DNA of 64,000 nt from Diphasiastrum complanatum (GCA_029204225.1 CM055107.1:15620900-15684899); one strand, 5' to 3'; shown: positions 49,393-60,719, counted from the stretch's first letter. Translations and numbers: made by a program. Notes: generated by a model not told the origin, from the sequence alone.

Positions 49393-52300
49393 CTAATCAC
49401 TCCAAGTGATGATCTGAACTTCATAAAAGGTGGCTTTTGTATATAGAATCCCAAAATCCAATGTACCCGAGATGTATCTTAGAATCCTCTTAGTCTTTTT
49501 CCAATGGATATTCAATGGCTTTTGCATGGATTGGCTCAACCTACATACACTAAAGCTAAGATCTGGTCTAGCTATAGTGATCCACATTAAGGAACCTATA
49601 AGTTGCCTAAACAAAGTGATGTCCATAAAGGATCTTTCATCATCTTCATTTGGCACTTTTACATCTTGCTCCATTGGTGTGTCAACACTTTTGCATACTT
49701 CCATCTTAAACTTCTTCAAAAGACTTTGAGCATAGTTTACTTGACTTATAAAGATAAAATCAGACCCTCTAAGTACTTCTATTCCTAAGATGAAGTGAAG
49801 ACACCCTAGATCTACCATCTTGAACTCTAAGGATAGATCTATCTTGATTTTTTCAATACCATCAACACTATTTCCACTAATGATGATGTCATCTACATAA
49901 ATGAGTAAAAGTACAATACCAACATCATCAAACTTAATGTAAAGAGTGGGATCATATTCACTTTGAACAAAAGAAAGTGAAATAAGATAGCAATGTAGTC
50001 TTGAATTCCAAGATCTCAAGGCTTGCCATAGTTGCTTCTTTGGAGATGGCATACTTTGTTCTACATTCCATGCTTGATGAACCCTTGTGGCTGCTCCATA
50101 TAGATATCTTCTTCCAAAAAACCATTCAAGAAAGCATTAGAGACATCCATTTGACATAGAATCCATCCAAAATGTGATGCAAGTGCAATGATTAGTCTTA
50201 TTGTGACCATCTTGGCCACGGGTGCAAAAGTTTCCTCATAGTCTATCCCTCTCTCTTGAGCATAACCTTTTGCAACTAATCTTGCTTTATGTTTGTTAAC
50301 ACTCCCATTTGCATTCAACTTAAGCTTGAAGACCCACTTGCATCCTATTACATTCCTTTGAGGTCTCTCAACAAGCAACCAAGTTTCATTCTCAATCAAG
50401 GCATCATACTCATCCAACATAGCTTTATACCATTCTTTGGAGTTCAATGCATCTTCAACATTAGACGGTTCTTCAAAACTAGATAAAGCATAAGAAGTGG
50501 ATGAGATACCCTCAACTTGCTGTCCTTTGCCTTGATATGTGAGCCTTGATGGCTCCACTTTTGCCCTTGAAGATCTCCTTGGTGTGATAGGTGGGTTTGG
50601 TGCTTGCTCCTCCATGAGCTCCTCCTCAAAACCAAGATCTTGATCCTCGGCCATCTTCTTCTTGATTGTTGGAGCACTTGAGCCTTCTTCAAGCATATGC
50701 ATATGATGTTCATCAAAGATGACATCCCTTGAAACAACAAATTTGTTCAAGGATGGGAGATAGACTTTGTAGCCCTTGCTTGAGCTTGCATATCCAAGCA
50801 TGATCCCTCTTGTGGAAGATGGATCCTCCTTGATTCTTGTTTCCAATGGCATATGCACATAACATATACACCCAAAGACTTTCAAGTGATTAAGATTGGG
50901 TTTCTTTCCATACAACATCTCATAAGGAGTTTTGCCTTCAATTGCTTTGCAAGACACCCTATTCATCAAGTAGTTTGCACATACAAGAGACTCACCCCAA
51001 AAGGATTTGGGCAAACAAGCATCTAATCTTAAAGCCTTAGAACATTCACATAATGTTCTATTCCTTCTTTCAGCATCTCCATTTTGTTGAGGAGTGTAAG
51101 GACAAGAAGTCTCTTTCTTGATCCCTTCCTCCTCACAAAAGGCCTTGAACTCATTGGAGATGAATTCTCCACCATTGTCACTTCTAAGAATCTTGATGCT
51201 ATGATTATGATGCTTTTCCACAAACAACTTGAACTTTACAAAAGTATCAAATACTTGAGACTTGAAGGAAAGTAAGAACACCCAACAATATCTTGAGTAG
51301 TCATCAATGAAGGTTAAAAACATGGATGAACCTCCATTAGATTTGGTGCTAGCAATGTGCACATCCGAGTGTATGAGTTCAAGAGCATGAGATGACTTTG
51401 TGATGGAGTTAGGAAACACCTTCTTATGTGCCTTGGATAAGGCACAAGCTTCACAAACCTTGTCTTCCTTCCCAATAGACCTTGGTAGGCCTAAAGCATA
51501 GCCTCCATGGAACCCGAGTTGAAATGTCCAAGTCTTTGTGCCATAAAGTAAAGGTAGATATCTTGCTCTTCTCGGCCAACATGACAACATTAGTATCCAC
51601 AAATGCATCCAGCTTATAAAGTTTGCCAAGTCTAGTGCCCTTAGCCACTATCTTACCCTTCTTCTTGATGAAACATTCATTTGAAGCAAAGTCAACATTG
51701 AAACCATTGTCTACCATTTGGCCAACACTTAGTAGATTCTTTGTTATTGTAGGAATGTACAAAACACCTTCTATGTTGATCTTTTTGGAAGATCTTAAGC
51801 AAAGGGGAATGCTACCAACTCCTTCAATGTTACAAGCTTCATCATTTGGTATATATATAGACTTTATAGGTCCATCATAAGATAAGAGAGAAGAGAAAAA
51901 CTCCCTTTTACTAGTCATGTGTGAACTAGCACCCGAGTCAATCCACCAAGGATCTTCTCCTTTGAAGCTTGTTGAAGAAAATATGGACATCATGAGAGAG
52001 TCCTCATGTGAACTCTCCTCCTCCTCCTCTTTGCTCATGTTGGCTTGGCTTTGATCTTTCTTCCTCTTGAAGCATTCCGAGGCATAATGCCCCATCTTGC
52101 TACAATAGTAGCACTTCACCTTTGATTTGTCCTTCTTGACTTTGGTGGTTGATGGAGATGCCTTTGAGGGTCCTTCTTGATCCTCAAGCTTTGTAGACTT
52201 CTTGAATGTTGATACTTTGCCTTTGGACTTGCCTTTGCCTTTGGTGAAGAGAGCTTGGTCATCTCCACCTTGGATGGAAAGCCTATCCATCCTCTCTTGC

Positions 52301-52878
52301 ATTTGGCTCCTTCTTGATTCCTCGGCCATGAGTGTGCCTTGGAGTTCTTCAAGTATGGGTAGCTTACCCATAATTGCATATCCCTGAACCAAATTGTCAA
52401 ATTCAAAGCTTAGTCCATTCAATATGAGTTGAACAAGCTCTTCATCCTTGATAGGATCACCTATAAAGGCTAGCTCTTTGTTCAATTCCTTTACTCTTAG
52501 GACAAAAGTATGTGCACTCTCTCCTTTCTTTTGATAGCTTGTATAGATTTGATTCTTTAAAGCTAACATTCTAGTTTGGTTCTTGGATTCATAGACCTTT
52601 TGCAAAGTCTCCCAAGCATCTTGAGCTGAAGTGCAATCTCCTACCTCTCTTAAGAGTTCATTTGCAACATTCATTTTTATGCAATGTAGTGCAACATTGC
52701 ACCTCTTGATGTATTTGGCTTTTTCTTGAGGATGAATAGGTTCACCCTCCTTACCATTTACAATTTCCATCAGATCTTGCATGATCATGATAGATTCCAT
52801 TCTAACTTTCCATATGGAATAGTTAGTCTTGTTGAGCCTTTCATTAGTATCCAAAAGATATGCATTTATAGATGCCAT
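49393..52878 (-). pseudogene. Gag-pol of the nested copia element, frameshifted, no RNase H
   Basis: The first frame (52878-51451) starts MASINAYLLDTNERLNKTNY and has the Gag core, a zinc knuckle CYYCSKMGHYASEC, and the protease site WWIDSGASSHM. A pre-integrase start (LWHKDLD) then loses its frame near 51500. The second frame (51629-50061) has CEACALSKAHKK, the integrase triad context (HSDVH, RSDNGGEF, and QNGDAERRNR where V is usual before AE), and RT up to MEQPQGFIKHGM. The third (50052-49393) has LLIYVDDIIISGNS and the RT tail to ILYTKATFYEVQIITWSD, after which coding ends about 40 bp before the polypurine tract. RNase H (normally about 130 residues more) is absent, so there was an internal deletion. 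Confidence 0.92.
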
Positions 52879-53676
52879 CTAGTCTCCTAATCAAGGACTT
52901 GACACAAATGAAGGTTACTTCTATTGATTTGATTGAAGGTATACCTTATCCCACTTCTTAGGGACCTGAAAAGATCAGTAATAGACTTCCTATAAAGATC
53001 TAAGAATGATCTCTAACAAAATCAAATCATAGAATACTAGAAACAATCCACTTGCTTGATTGAAGTAGACAATACTAGTAGAATTGCCCCTCTTTCTATA
53101 AAGAACATTAAAGCTTCCAAATGATCTGATCAAGAGTGAATTTCAGCAACCTAATATACTTCCAAAATCACTTGTAAAAGATCTAAATGGAACTTAATGA
53201 GGATGCAACACAATCTACTATCCAATCACAAGCAAAAAATGATCAAAATTGATGAAAAATTGATCTAATTTGGTGCATAAGTCAAGCAATGGTTGGACTG
53301 AACCTAAATCACTTTAGGAGGTGTCTACTACACCTTAGAACATCCTTGAAGAGTCCCCAAAACTCTGATCTTCCCTCTCCTTGAATGCTAGAAAGCCTCC
53401 TCTATGAAATCCCCTCCAAAACTCGCTTAGAAATCAATGCTTGGAGCAAGCAAAACTTGCTATCTTGGTAAAGTGAATTGAATTCAACTTTGCCTCTGGT
53501 TTTAGACACCTAAACACCTGCAAATGAAGTCACACAACACCAATCTCCAATGTATTTTACTCACTTTGAGTTCTAGAATCAATACTAGATGCTAAGATCC
53601 AATCTACACAAGATTTAGATCAAAAATTGTGATCAAATTGAATGAAAACCAAGGATTTAGCTCATTTCAGCCTTTA

Positions 53677-53689
53677 GGCTCTGATACCA
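53677..53689 (-). promoter_or_regulatory. Primer-binding site of the nested element
   Basis: TGGTATCAGAGCC on the minus strand, directly adjoining the LTR end. Confidence 0.95.
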
Positions 53690-54371
53690 TGTAAAAATTA
53701 CAGCAAATAAGGATCCTAAAACACTTTAAATGATGAGGGAAACAATAGATTATGATTTCATAAGATTAGCACAAGTTGAACCATCAAAATCCATCAAAAA
53801 TCTATGCTTGAACCTCACTAAATGGCTCAAATCCTTGAAGAAGGATTCACACGTGTGAAAGTACGGCCTCCCACAGTCTGAGTACTGTTCACCAGACCTA
53901 CATTCAATCCTATAATCATTAGTAATCACAAGTACTCAAACAATTATGAACATAGAGAGCAATTGCACCATTATGAGAGAAAAAACATGAAATTGCTTGA
54001 TTGATTTTGGTGAGATATCATCACCTATATATACATGATCCATCACGGTTTTGGGCAGGTATGAGTAGCCCTAAACCTATCCCTAATGCTAATTTTGGTG
54101 GATCTTTCATCCCTACCAAGTTAGGGTTGGAATCTTGGAGATCCCTCAACAATGCAAAAATTACCAAAAATAGCTCCTATTTTTTCTCCCTTGTATCTAA
54201 GCATAATTTGGACTCATTCCAAAGGTTCTAACACTTAGGTCTACTTGAGAACATCCTTATGAATGGAATCCTATGCTATTTGGCATGTTTGACAAGCCAC
54301 ATCATGACCATCTAACTATTTACAAGTCATATGACCAAAACTAGTCAAGCTAGAATTGTGAATTTTTAACA
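53690..54371 (-). mobile_element. 5' LTR of the nested element, 682 bp
   Basis: Pair of 48672-49353. TATA box on the minus strand at 54025-54034; a transcript would start a few tens of bases below it. G-box palindrome at 53848-53857. Confidence 0.95.
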
Positions 54372-54376
54372 CCCAC

Positions 54377-54545
54377 ACGTGTGAGTGAGAGTTGGAAGTG
54401 ATTGAATGCATGTAGTAGTGTGTTTTTGCCATAGGATTCAAGATTGATCTTGAATCTCAATCTAGTCTTGATCTTGGTGCATCTACACACCTTAGGAGAT
54501 CACAAGTACATGTAGTGGACAGTCCACACGTGTGAAATTTAATAT
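54377..54545 (+). mobile_element. 5' LTR of the outer element, remaining 169 bp
   Basis: It matches 59875-60042. It ends TTTAATA where the 3' LTR ends TTTAACA, so the terminal CA has become TA. It contains two CACACGTGTG palindromes (54374-54383, overlapping the target site, and 54526-54535). Confidence 0.93.
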
Positions 54546-54558
54546 GGTATCAGAGCCT
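54546..54558 (+). promoter_or_regulatory. Primer-binding site of the outer element
   Basis: TGGTATCAGAGCC, directly after the LTR. Confidence 0.95.
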
Positions 54559-55246
54559 ACCTAAGGTTACCATGCATTTTGATCCATCTAAGTAAAATTT
54601 TTTTCATCAATCTTGAGCTAGAAGTTGTCAAGGCCCATTTTTCTAGCTATCTTGTTCAATCTTGGATCAAAAGAGATCAAAAGGACATTGATTGGGTCTG
54701 ACCTGGTACTGTACGGAATCAGGTGCTCAGACACGTGTGAGGAACATCCAATTTCAGTTTGGAAGCTCTCTCTCATGTTTGATCCATTTATCTTGCTTGA
54801 TAGCTTGTTTTGAAGCTATTTTTGTCTAGTTTCTGTTGCAATCAGTTTCATTCCATTTGGTTGAGCCAATCAAAAGTTATAAGCTTTTGAAGAGGGTTAG
54901 GTAGGGCACCTAGACTTGGGTGGACACATCTGGTTTGTCAAGAGATTGCTTGGTTGATCCAAAATCACAGTTGTATGCTTGCCAATCTTATCTATATGTG
55001 ATCTAGGCACTGTTTTGAGATCTTAGCCATTTTGTTTCATGCAATATCATTGTATTTGAGTCAAATTTGGTTTCTTAGTGTATTTCACACGTGCTAAGAG
55101 TGTTAGATTCTAACTTTGCCTATACTCCATCATTTGATGTGAAATAGATCTTGTTTTAGAGAGATTTGTGTAGCTAGTGAGAATCAATTCACAAAGTGTT
55201 GTAAGATCTTTCATAGGAGGAGATAGTACTCAATTATTGGATCCTA

Positions 55247-58200
55247 TTGAAAGTGTGTAACAACATTTATTGTTCATCATTTGAGTTTTCTTCACTTCAA
55301 ATGTCTTCAATGGGTTCATCCTTGTTGGAACCAAGTGAAAGATTGACCACTTCAAATTATTCAATTTGGAAAATGAGGATGGAGTCCATCTTGATCCTTC
55401 AAGACGTGATGGACATAGTTCTTGGCCTTGAAGAAGAACCACAAGTTCTTCAAGAGGTTCAAAAATACAAAAAGAGAGCTAGGATGGCTCTCCACTACAT
55501 TAAGATGAATGTCTCTAATGAGATATTGAGGGAGATAGGTACTTGTACAACAGCCAAAGAAGCTTGGGATTGTCTCAAGACTATCTATGAGGCTAAGAAT
55601 ACCTCTAGGCTTCTCACTCTTAGGAATCAAATCTTTCAAAGTAGCCAAAAGAGTGATGAGAGTGCATCTAGTTATGTTTTGAGAGTAAAAGATATTCATA
55701 GAGAGCTTGCTTGTATTGGTGATTCCATCAATCAAAATGAGCTAGTTCAAGTCATTCTCAATGGCTTGAGAAGTGAATTTGATAATCTTGTCCAATCCTA
55801 TGCCATTAAGGAGGAGCTACCAAGTTTGGAGGCTCTCCAAAGTGTGCTAATTTCAGAAGAATCAAGACAAGAGTACAAGCTTTTGAGGATGGACAAGCTT
55901 TCTCTCACTCATAATGATGGCAAAGCTCTCTTTGCCAAGGATAAGCACAAAGAGAGGAGCAAGAACCAACATCAACAATCCTCAAGCAAGGACAAAGTCA
56001 AATCCAAAGACAAAGATGAGGAGGAAGATGATTCCTCTAATGCTTCATCATTCAAGCTCAAGAAGAAGAAGAAGATCAAGTGCTTTTATTGTGGCAAGAA
56101 AGGTCATTATGCCACCAATTGCTTCAAAACGAAGAAACAACTCAAGCAAGCCAATATTACCAATGAGAAGGAAGACACTATTGCAAGTGATGGAGAGGGA
56201 TCTCTTATGGTCTCTAGTTTCTCATCTACTTCTTTCAAGAAGGACGGCCTATGGTATATTGATAGTGGAGCCTCTTCACATATGTGTAGCTCCAAGGACT
56301 CTTTCTCTTCTATTGCACCTTATGATGGAGTGAAGAAATCAATATACACTGCAAATGATTTTGAATGTCCTATTGAAGGCATAGGGAACATTCCCTTGAA
56401 GCTATCCTCTAAAGTTCTTTCTCTCTATAGAGTTCTTTATGTACCTAAGCTTACCAAGAATCTTATTAGTGTTGGCCAATTGCTTGATAATGGCCTTGAT
56501 GTAAAATTCAATGTTGATACTTGCACTATCAAGAAGAATGATGAGATACTTGCATTAGGATCTAGATTTGGTGGCATCTATAAACTAGATCCAAATGAGT
56601 ATGTGAATGCTTGTAATGTTGCTCTTGTGAACAAGCTCTCTATGGAGGAATTATGGCATAGGAGGTTGGGACATCCCAACTACAAATCCATGCTCTCTAT
56701 GATCAAAGAATCCAAAGCTATTGGCTTGCCAAAGTCATTCTCCAAGAAGATCAAGCCTTGTGAGACTTGTGCTATTGCTAAATCTCACAAAAAGCCATTT
56801 ACAAGATCTTCTATCAAAAGCAAGCATCCTTTGGAGTTAATCCACTCGGATGTGCATTTCTCATCAACTACAAGCAAGGGAGGAGCCACTTGTTTTGTTA
56901 CTTTCATTGATGATTACACAAGATTCACTTGGATATATCTTCTTGCTTCAAAATCTATGGTGTTTGATCATTTCCTTACTTTCAAAGCTTATGTAGAGAA
57001 GCAATTCTCATTCAAGATTAAAGCTCTTAGAAGTGATGGAGGTGGTGAATATATCTCCAATAAATTTCAAGATTTTTGTGAGCTTGAGGGCATTAAAAGA
57101 GAGTTTTCTTGTGCCTACTCTCCATCTCAAAATGGAGTGGCCGAGAGAAAGAATAGATCTCTATGTGAATGTGCAAAATCTATGAGAATTGAGGCAGCTT
57201 TGCCCAAAGATTTTTGGGGAGAAGCCATTAATTGTGCAAATTATCTTTGCAATAGGCTCCCACATATAGCTCTTGGAGGAAAGTCGCCATATGAAATCTT
57301 ATTTTTGAAGAAGCCTAAGGTTGATCACCTTAGAGTTTTTGGATGCCTATGCTTTATCCATATTCCCTTGGAAACAAGGAAGAAGGAAGATCCTAGTGCA
57401 TGCAAAGGGATCATGGTTGGATACTCATCCACCAAGAAGGCCTATAGAGTCTTTATACTCTCTACTTCTCAAGTTATTGAAAGTAGAGATGTTGTCTTTC
57501 ATGAAGATCAACACTCATCATTTGAAGAGGCCGAGATCAAGAAATCTATGGATGCATCATCAATTATTGATTTTGAAGACAATCATGATGTGATGGGGTC
57601 GATATTTGAAGAAGACTCTCCTCGGATTTTTTCACCAAGAAGATCCATGAGAGATAGATCCGAGCCTAAGAGGCTCTCATATGTTGACAAAGGCAAACAA
57701 GTGGATCTTGATTCCACTAATTATGTTTTTTATGTCTCTCATGAAGAGCCAAAGAATGTACAAGAGGCACTCAATACCAAGGAGTGGTATGATGCCATGA
57801 AGCAAGAGTATGATGCATTGATCACCAACAATACTTGGGAGCTTGTGGATCCTCCTTCCAACAAGCATGTGATTGGTTGCAAGTGGGTATTTCAGATCAA
57901 GTTCAATCATGATGGCACCATCAACAAGCATAAAGCAAGATTATGTGCCAAAGGATTTGCTCAAATCCATGGTCTTGATTATGAGGAGACCTTTGCACCC
58001 GTTGCAAAGATGGTGACAATAAGAATTCTTATTTCTCTTGCTTGTTTTTTCAAGTGGAAGGTGTTCCAATTAGATGTATCCAGTGCTTTTCTAAATGGCT
58101 ATCTTGAGGAGGAGATCTATATGGAACAACCTCAAGGATTCATCAAGGATGAGTCCAAAGTGTGCTTGCTCTTCAAAAGTCTTTATGGACTCAAGCAAGC

Positions 58201-59287
58201 ACCAAGATCATGGTATTCAAGACTTAACTCTTTTCTTATCTCACTAGGATTTACTCTTAGTGACTATGATCCTTCCATGTATCTAAAGTTTGTTGATAGC
58301 AATATTGTCATTCTTCTAATTTATGTTGATGACATTATTCTTTGTGGAAGTTGTATCAAGCTAGTTGATGAAACCAAGCTAGCACTTGGATGTGAGTTTA
58401 AAATGCAAGATCTAGGAGAGATACATTACATCCTAGGCCTAGAAATTGATTTTTATGAAAATCATGTCTTTATATGCCAATCTAGATATGCTCACTCTAT
58501 GTTGAAAAAATTCCATATGGAAAATTCTAAGAGCATAGATACTCCAATGGAGCAAATTGTAAAAGATCCTAATAAATGTGATGAAAGATCCTTTGAGGAC
58601 ATCACACTTTTTAGGAGTCTTGTAGGCTCCTTGATTTGGCTTACCATTACTAGGCCCGATCTTAGTTTTTGTGTGCACAAATTGAGTCAATTTATGCAAG
58701 AACCTAAGATCCATCATTGGAAGATGGCCAAGAGGATTCTAAGATATGTATCTTCATCTTGTGATTATGGTCTACTCTATAAAAGTGAAGATCTATCCAT
58801 TATTGGCTACTCGGATTCGGACTTTGCAAGTGACAAGATGGATCGAAAGTCTATTAGTGCATACACTATCTTTCTTGGAGGCAATCTAATATCTTGGCTT
58901 TCCAAAAAGCAAGATACTATATCTCTCTCTTCATGTGAGGTCGAGTACAAAGCACTCACTACAACTACCAAAGAAGTGCTTTGGATCAAGAGGTTATTAA
59001 TGGAACTAAAGTGCATCAAGGAGGATGATCTACCAATGATCAAGTGTGATAACATCTCGGCCCAAGCTCTTGCCAATAATCCCATATTTCATGCAAGAAG
59101 CAAGCACATAGAAGTGGCACACCATTTTGTGAGAGAAAAGCTTATTGGAGGAGAAATCTATTTGGAGCATGTCAACTCGTCCTCTTGTATTGCCGATCTA
59201 CTCACCAAGCCTTTGAGCAAAAGTGCTTTCATCAAGCATAGATCTAATCTTGGAGTTATATCAAGATCAATGCTCAAATCTTCATAG
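55247..59287 (+). CDS. Copia Gag-Pol polyprotein, intact (up to 1346 residues)
   Basis: One open frame encodes the whole polyprotein. Residue numbers are from the first ATG; Met19 (55301, MSSMGSSLLEP) is the more likely start because homology begins there. Gag core about 25-220 (NYSIWKMRMESIL). Zinc knuckle Cys279-Cys292 (CFYCGKKGHYATNC). Protease with DSGA at 339-342. Integrase zinc site LWHRRLGHP (His471, His476) and CETC at 505-508. Catalytic triad Asp535, Asp597 and Glu633 (DD35E spacing). RT with QLDVSSAFLNG (Asp943) and YVDD at 1026-1029. RNase H from YSDSDFASD (about 1188) to SKHIEV...ADLLTKPL near the C-terminus. All key residues are present and no stop interrupts. It acts in cytoplasmic virus-like particles, and integrase then acts in the nucleus. 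The leader between primer site and start is about 700 bp. Confidence 0.95.
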   Translation: MKVCNNIYCSSFEFSSLQMSSMGSSLLEPSERLTTSNYSIWKMRMESILILQDVMDIVLGLEEEPQVLQEVQKYKKRARMALHYIKMNVSNEILREIGTCTTAKEAWDCLKTIYEAKNTSRLLTLRNQIFQSSQKSDESASSYVLRVKDIHRELACIGDSINQNELVQVILNGLRSEFDNLVQSYAIKEELPSLEALQSVLISEESRQEYKLLRMDKLSLTHNDGKALFAKDKHKERSKNQHQQSSSKDKVKSKDKDEEEDDSSNASSFKLKKKKKIKCFYCGKKGHYATNCFKTKKQLKQANITNEKEDTIASDGEGSLMVSSFSSTSFKKDGLWYIDSGASSHMCSSKDSFSSIAPYDGVKKSIYTANDFECPIEGIGNIPLKLSSKVLSLYRVLYVPKLTKNLISVGQLLDNGLDVKFNVDTCTIKKNDEILALGSRFGGIYKLDPNEYVNACNVALVNKLSMEELWHRRLGHPNYKSMLSMIKESKAIGLPKSFSKKIKPCETCAIAKSHKKPFTRSSIKSKHPLELIHSDVHFSSTTSKGGATCFVTFIDDYTRFTWIYLLASKSMVFDHFLTFKAYVEKQFSFKIKALRSDGGGEYISNKFQDFCELEGIKREFSCAYSPSQNGVAERKNRSLCECAKSMRIEAALPKDFWGEAINCANYLCNRLPHIALGGKSPYEILFLKKPKVDHLRVFGCLCFIHIPLETRKKEDPSACKGIMVGYSSTKKAYRVFILSTSQVIESRDVVFHEDQHSSFEEAEIKKSMDASSIIDFEDNHDVMGSIFEEDSPRIFSPRRSMRDRSEPKRLSYVDKGKQVDLDSTNYVFYVSHEEPKNVQEALNTKEWYDAMKQEYDALITNNTWELVDPPSNKHVIGCKWVFQIKFNHDGTINKHKARLCAKGFAQIHGLDYEETFAPVAKMVTIRILISLACFFKWKVFQLDVSSAFLNGYLEEEIYMEQPQGFIKDESKVCLLFKSLYGLKQAPRSWYSRLNSFLISLGFTLSDYDPSMYLKFVDSNIVILLIYVDDIILCGSCIKLVDETKLALGCEFKMQDLGEIHYILGLEIDFYENHVFICQSRYAHSMLKKFHMENSKSIDTPMEQIVKDPNKCDERSFEDITLFRSLVGSLIWLTITRPDLSFCVHKLSQFMQEPKIHHWKMAKRILRYVSSSCDYGLLYKSEDLSIIGYSDSDFASDKMDRKSISAYTIFLGGNLISWLSKKQDTISLSSCEVEYKALTTTTKEVLWIKRLLMELKCIKEDDLPMIKCDNISAQALANNPIFHARSKHIEVAHHFVREKLIGGEIYLEHVNSSSCIADLLTKPLSKSAFIKHRSNLGVISRSMLKSS

Positions 59288-59292
59288 ATAAT

Positions 59293-59305
59293 TTTTTAGG
59301 AGGAG
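59293..59305 (+). promoter_or_regulatory. Polypurine tract of the outer element
   Basis: TTTTTTAGGAGGAG immediately before the 3' LTR; primer for second-strand DNA synthesis. Confidence 0.85.
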
Positions 59306-60042
59306 TGTGAAGAATTGAAAAAGATTATCTATGTTAGATATAGGGGTCTTATGTTTTTTACATCAAGCATCTAGGTGTAGGATGTTGATAGGAATAAATT
59401 TGGCATAGATGGCAAATTATGCATTTTCACTTGTAATGCCACTATTGAGCCAAAATAGAGTAAGAGGCTAAACACTTGCTAATTAGAGTGTAGACAAGTG
59501 TAAAGTTTTTGTTTGATGAATTCCAAGAGGTCCAATAGGATATAGAGGTGGAACCTTGTGAGGTCCAATAGGAAATTGAGGTGTGCTTGAATATAGTCCA
59601 ATAGAATTAAGAGGTGCATAGATCAATGATCCAATAGGATCAAGAGGTGACAAAATGTGATCGAATCATAGTTAAGCATAGTGGTAGCTCGTGGACCTAC
59701 TAGTATCATTGTACTCCTCATTTTGAAGTCAATTGATTTGGTGATTTCATGGATTTTGTGAGTTATTGGATTTCTAGCTTTCCCTCTCTACCCGAGAGCT
59801 CTTGATGCATTTTCTCTCTCTACCCGAGGAGAGCAGCTTGTTTTTACTTAGATTATTTTTTGAATACTTCCCACACATGTGAGTGAGAGTTGGAAGTGAT
59901 TGAATGCATGTAGTAGTGTGTTTTTGCCATAGGATTCAAGATTGATCTTGAATCTCAATCTAGTCTTGATCTTGGTGCATCTACACACCTTAGGAGATCA
60001 CAAGTACATGTAGTGGACAGTCCACACGTGTGAAATTTAACA
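59306..60042 (+). mobile_element. 3' LTR of the outer element, 737 bp
   Basis: TGTGAAGAATTG...TTTAACA, followed by the GGCCC target copy at 60043-60047. It is uninterrupted and shows what the 5' LTR looked like before the nested insertion. Confidence 0.95.
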
Positions 60043-60142
60043 GGCCCAGGATTGTTAACTCGTGGGGCCAGGGACACCTTCATTGCATTTACTCGTGGGA
60101 CCTATCAAGCTCCAAAAAGGAGAAAAGTACTACCATAAGTAT

Positions 60143-60719
60143 TGTATTAGAAATATGAATTATGAGTGCTTTTAGCTGCATCTACCATGCTAGAACTTGG
60201 AAATACATAAAGATCTGATTAAAATCACTAATATATGATATAGTACTGTAAATTTCCATACAAAAGCACTAGCACACTATCCTTCACATGTGTGAATCCA
60301 AGTACAACAAGAAAATCAGCATTCTACACATTAGAACTCAAGATATCATGAGAAATATGAAAGAGATGAACATAGAATCAAAAGAGAAAAGTTCTCCATA
60401 AAAAATGAGAACATGAAGATGATTTCTCCATGCTGGTATAGCTATTTATATCAACCATAATGTCACTTGGCCACTTTCCCTAAAGTAGCAACTTCTAAGT
60501 ATAAAACCTAGTTTTTAGTGACTAAATGCAATGTATCTATATTAGCCAATAGAAGTAGCTCCAAATCCGACCTTATCCACTTATATACTTGCTAGAAATA
60601 GTAAAAAAAAACTATTTTTAGACCCTATTGACATTAAGAAATGTATCTCTAAGTTGAAAGTTTACTTTGGCCTCCAAATTGCCAAATTAAACCAACTAAA
60701 CTAGTTGACATTTTTCACA
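60143..60719 (-). mobile_element. Putative 3' LTR of an old copia relic
   Basis: In minus orientation TGTGAAAAATGTC follows a polypurine tract (GAAGAGGGAT, about 60730-60720). The end CTAATACA at 60143 is my best guess. It has a TATA-like TATAAATAGC (60450-60441) and one CACATGTGTG variant. Weak but collinear similarity to 62528-63264, e.g. catacaaaagca and aactcaaga. Confidence 0.55.

Larger units (their letters stand above)
48672..54371 (-). mobile_element. Nested Ty1/copia retrotransposon, 5.7 kb, lacking RNase H
   Basis: In minus orientation: 5' LTR (54371-53690), primer-binding site (53689-53677), leader (53676-52879), gag-pol in three broken frames (52878-49393), polypurine tract GTGAGGAGGAG (about 49364-49354) and 3' LTR (49353-48672). 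Both LTRs are 682 bp and differ at about ten positions. The element is closely related to its host element by protein sequence but not identical. It is non-autonomous: it has frameshifts and its RNase H is deleted. Confidence 0.95.
48103..60042 (+). mobile_element. Complete Ty1/copia retrotransposon, carrying a nested element in its 5' LTR
   Basis: Element of about 6.2 kb once the nested insertion (48672-54376, including one target copy) is removed. Order: 5' LTR part 1 (48103-48671), inserted element, 5' LTR part 2 (54377-54545), primer-binding site (54546-54558), leader, single gag-pol frame (55247-59287), polypurine tract (59293-59305) and 3' LTR (59306-60042). By eye the two LTRs differ at about six positions in 737, so insertion is recent. 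The intact frame means the copy could have been functional until its 5' LTR was interrupted. Confidence 0.95.
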
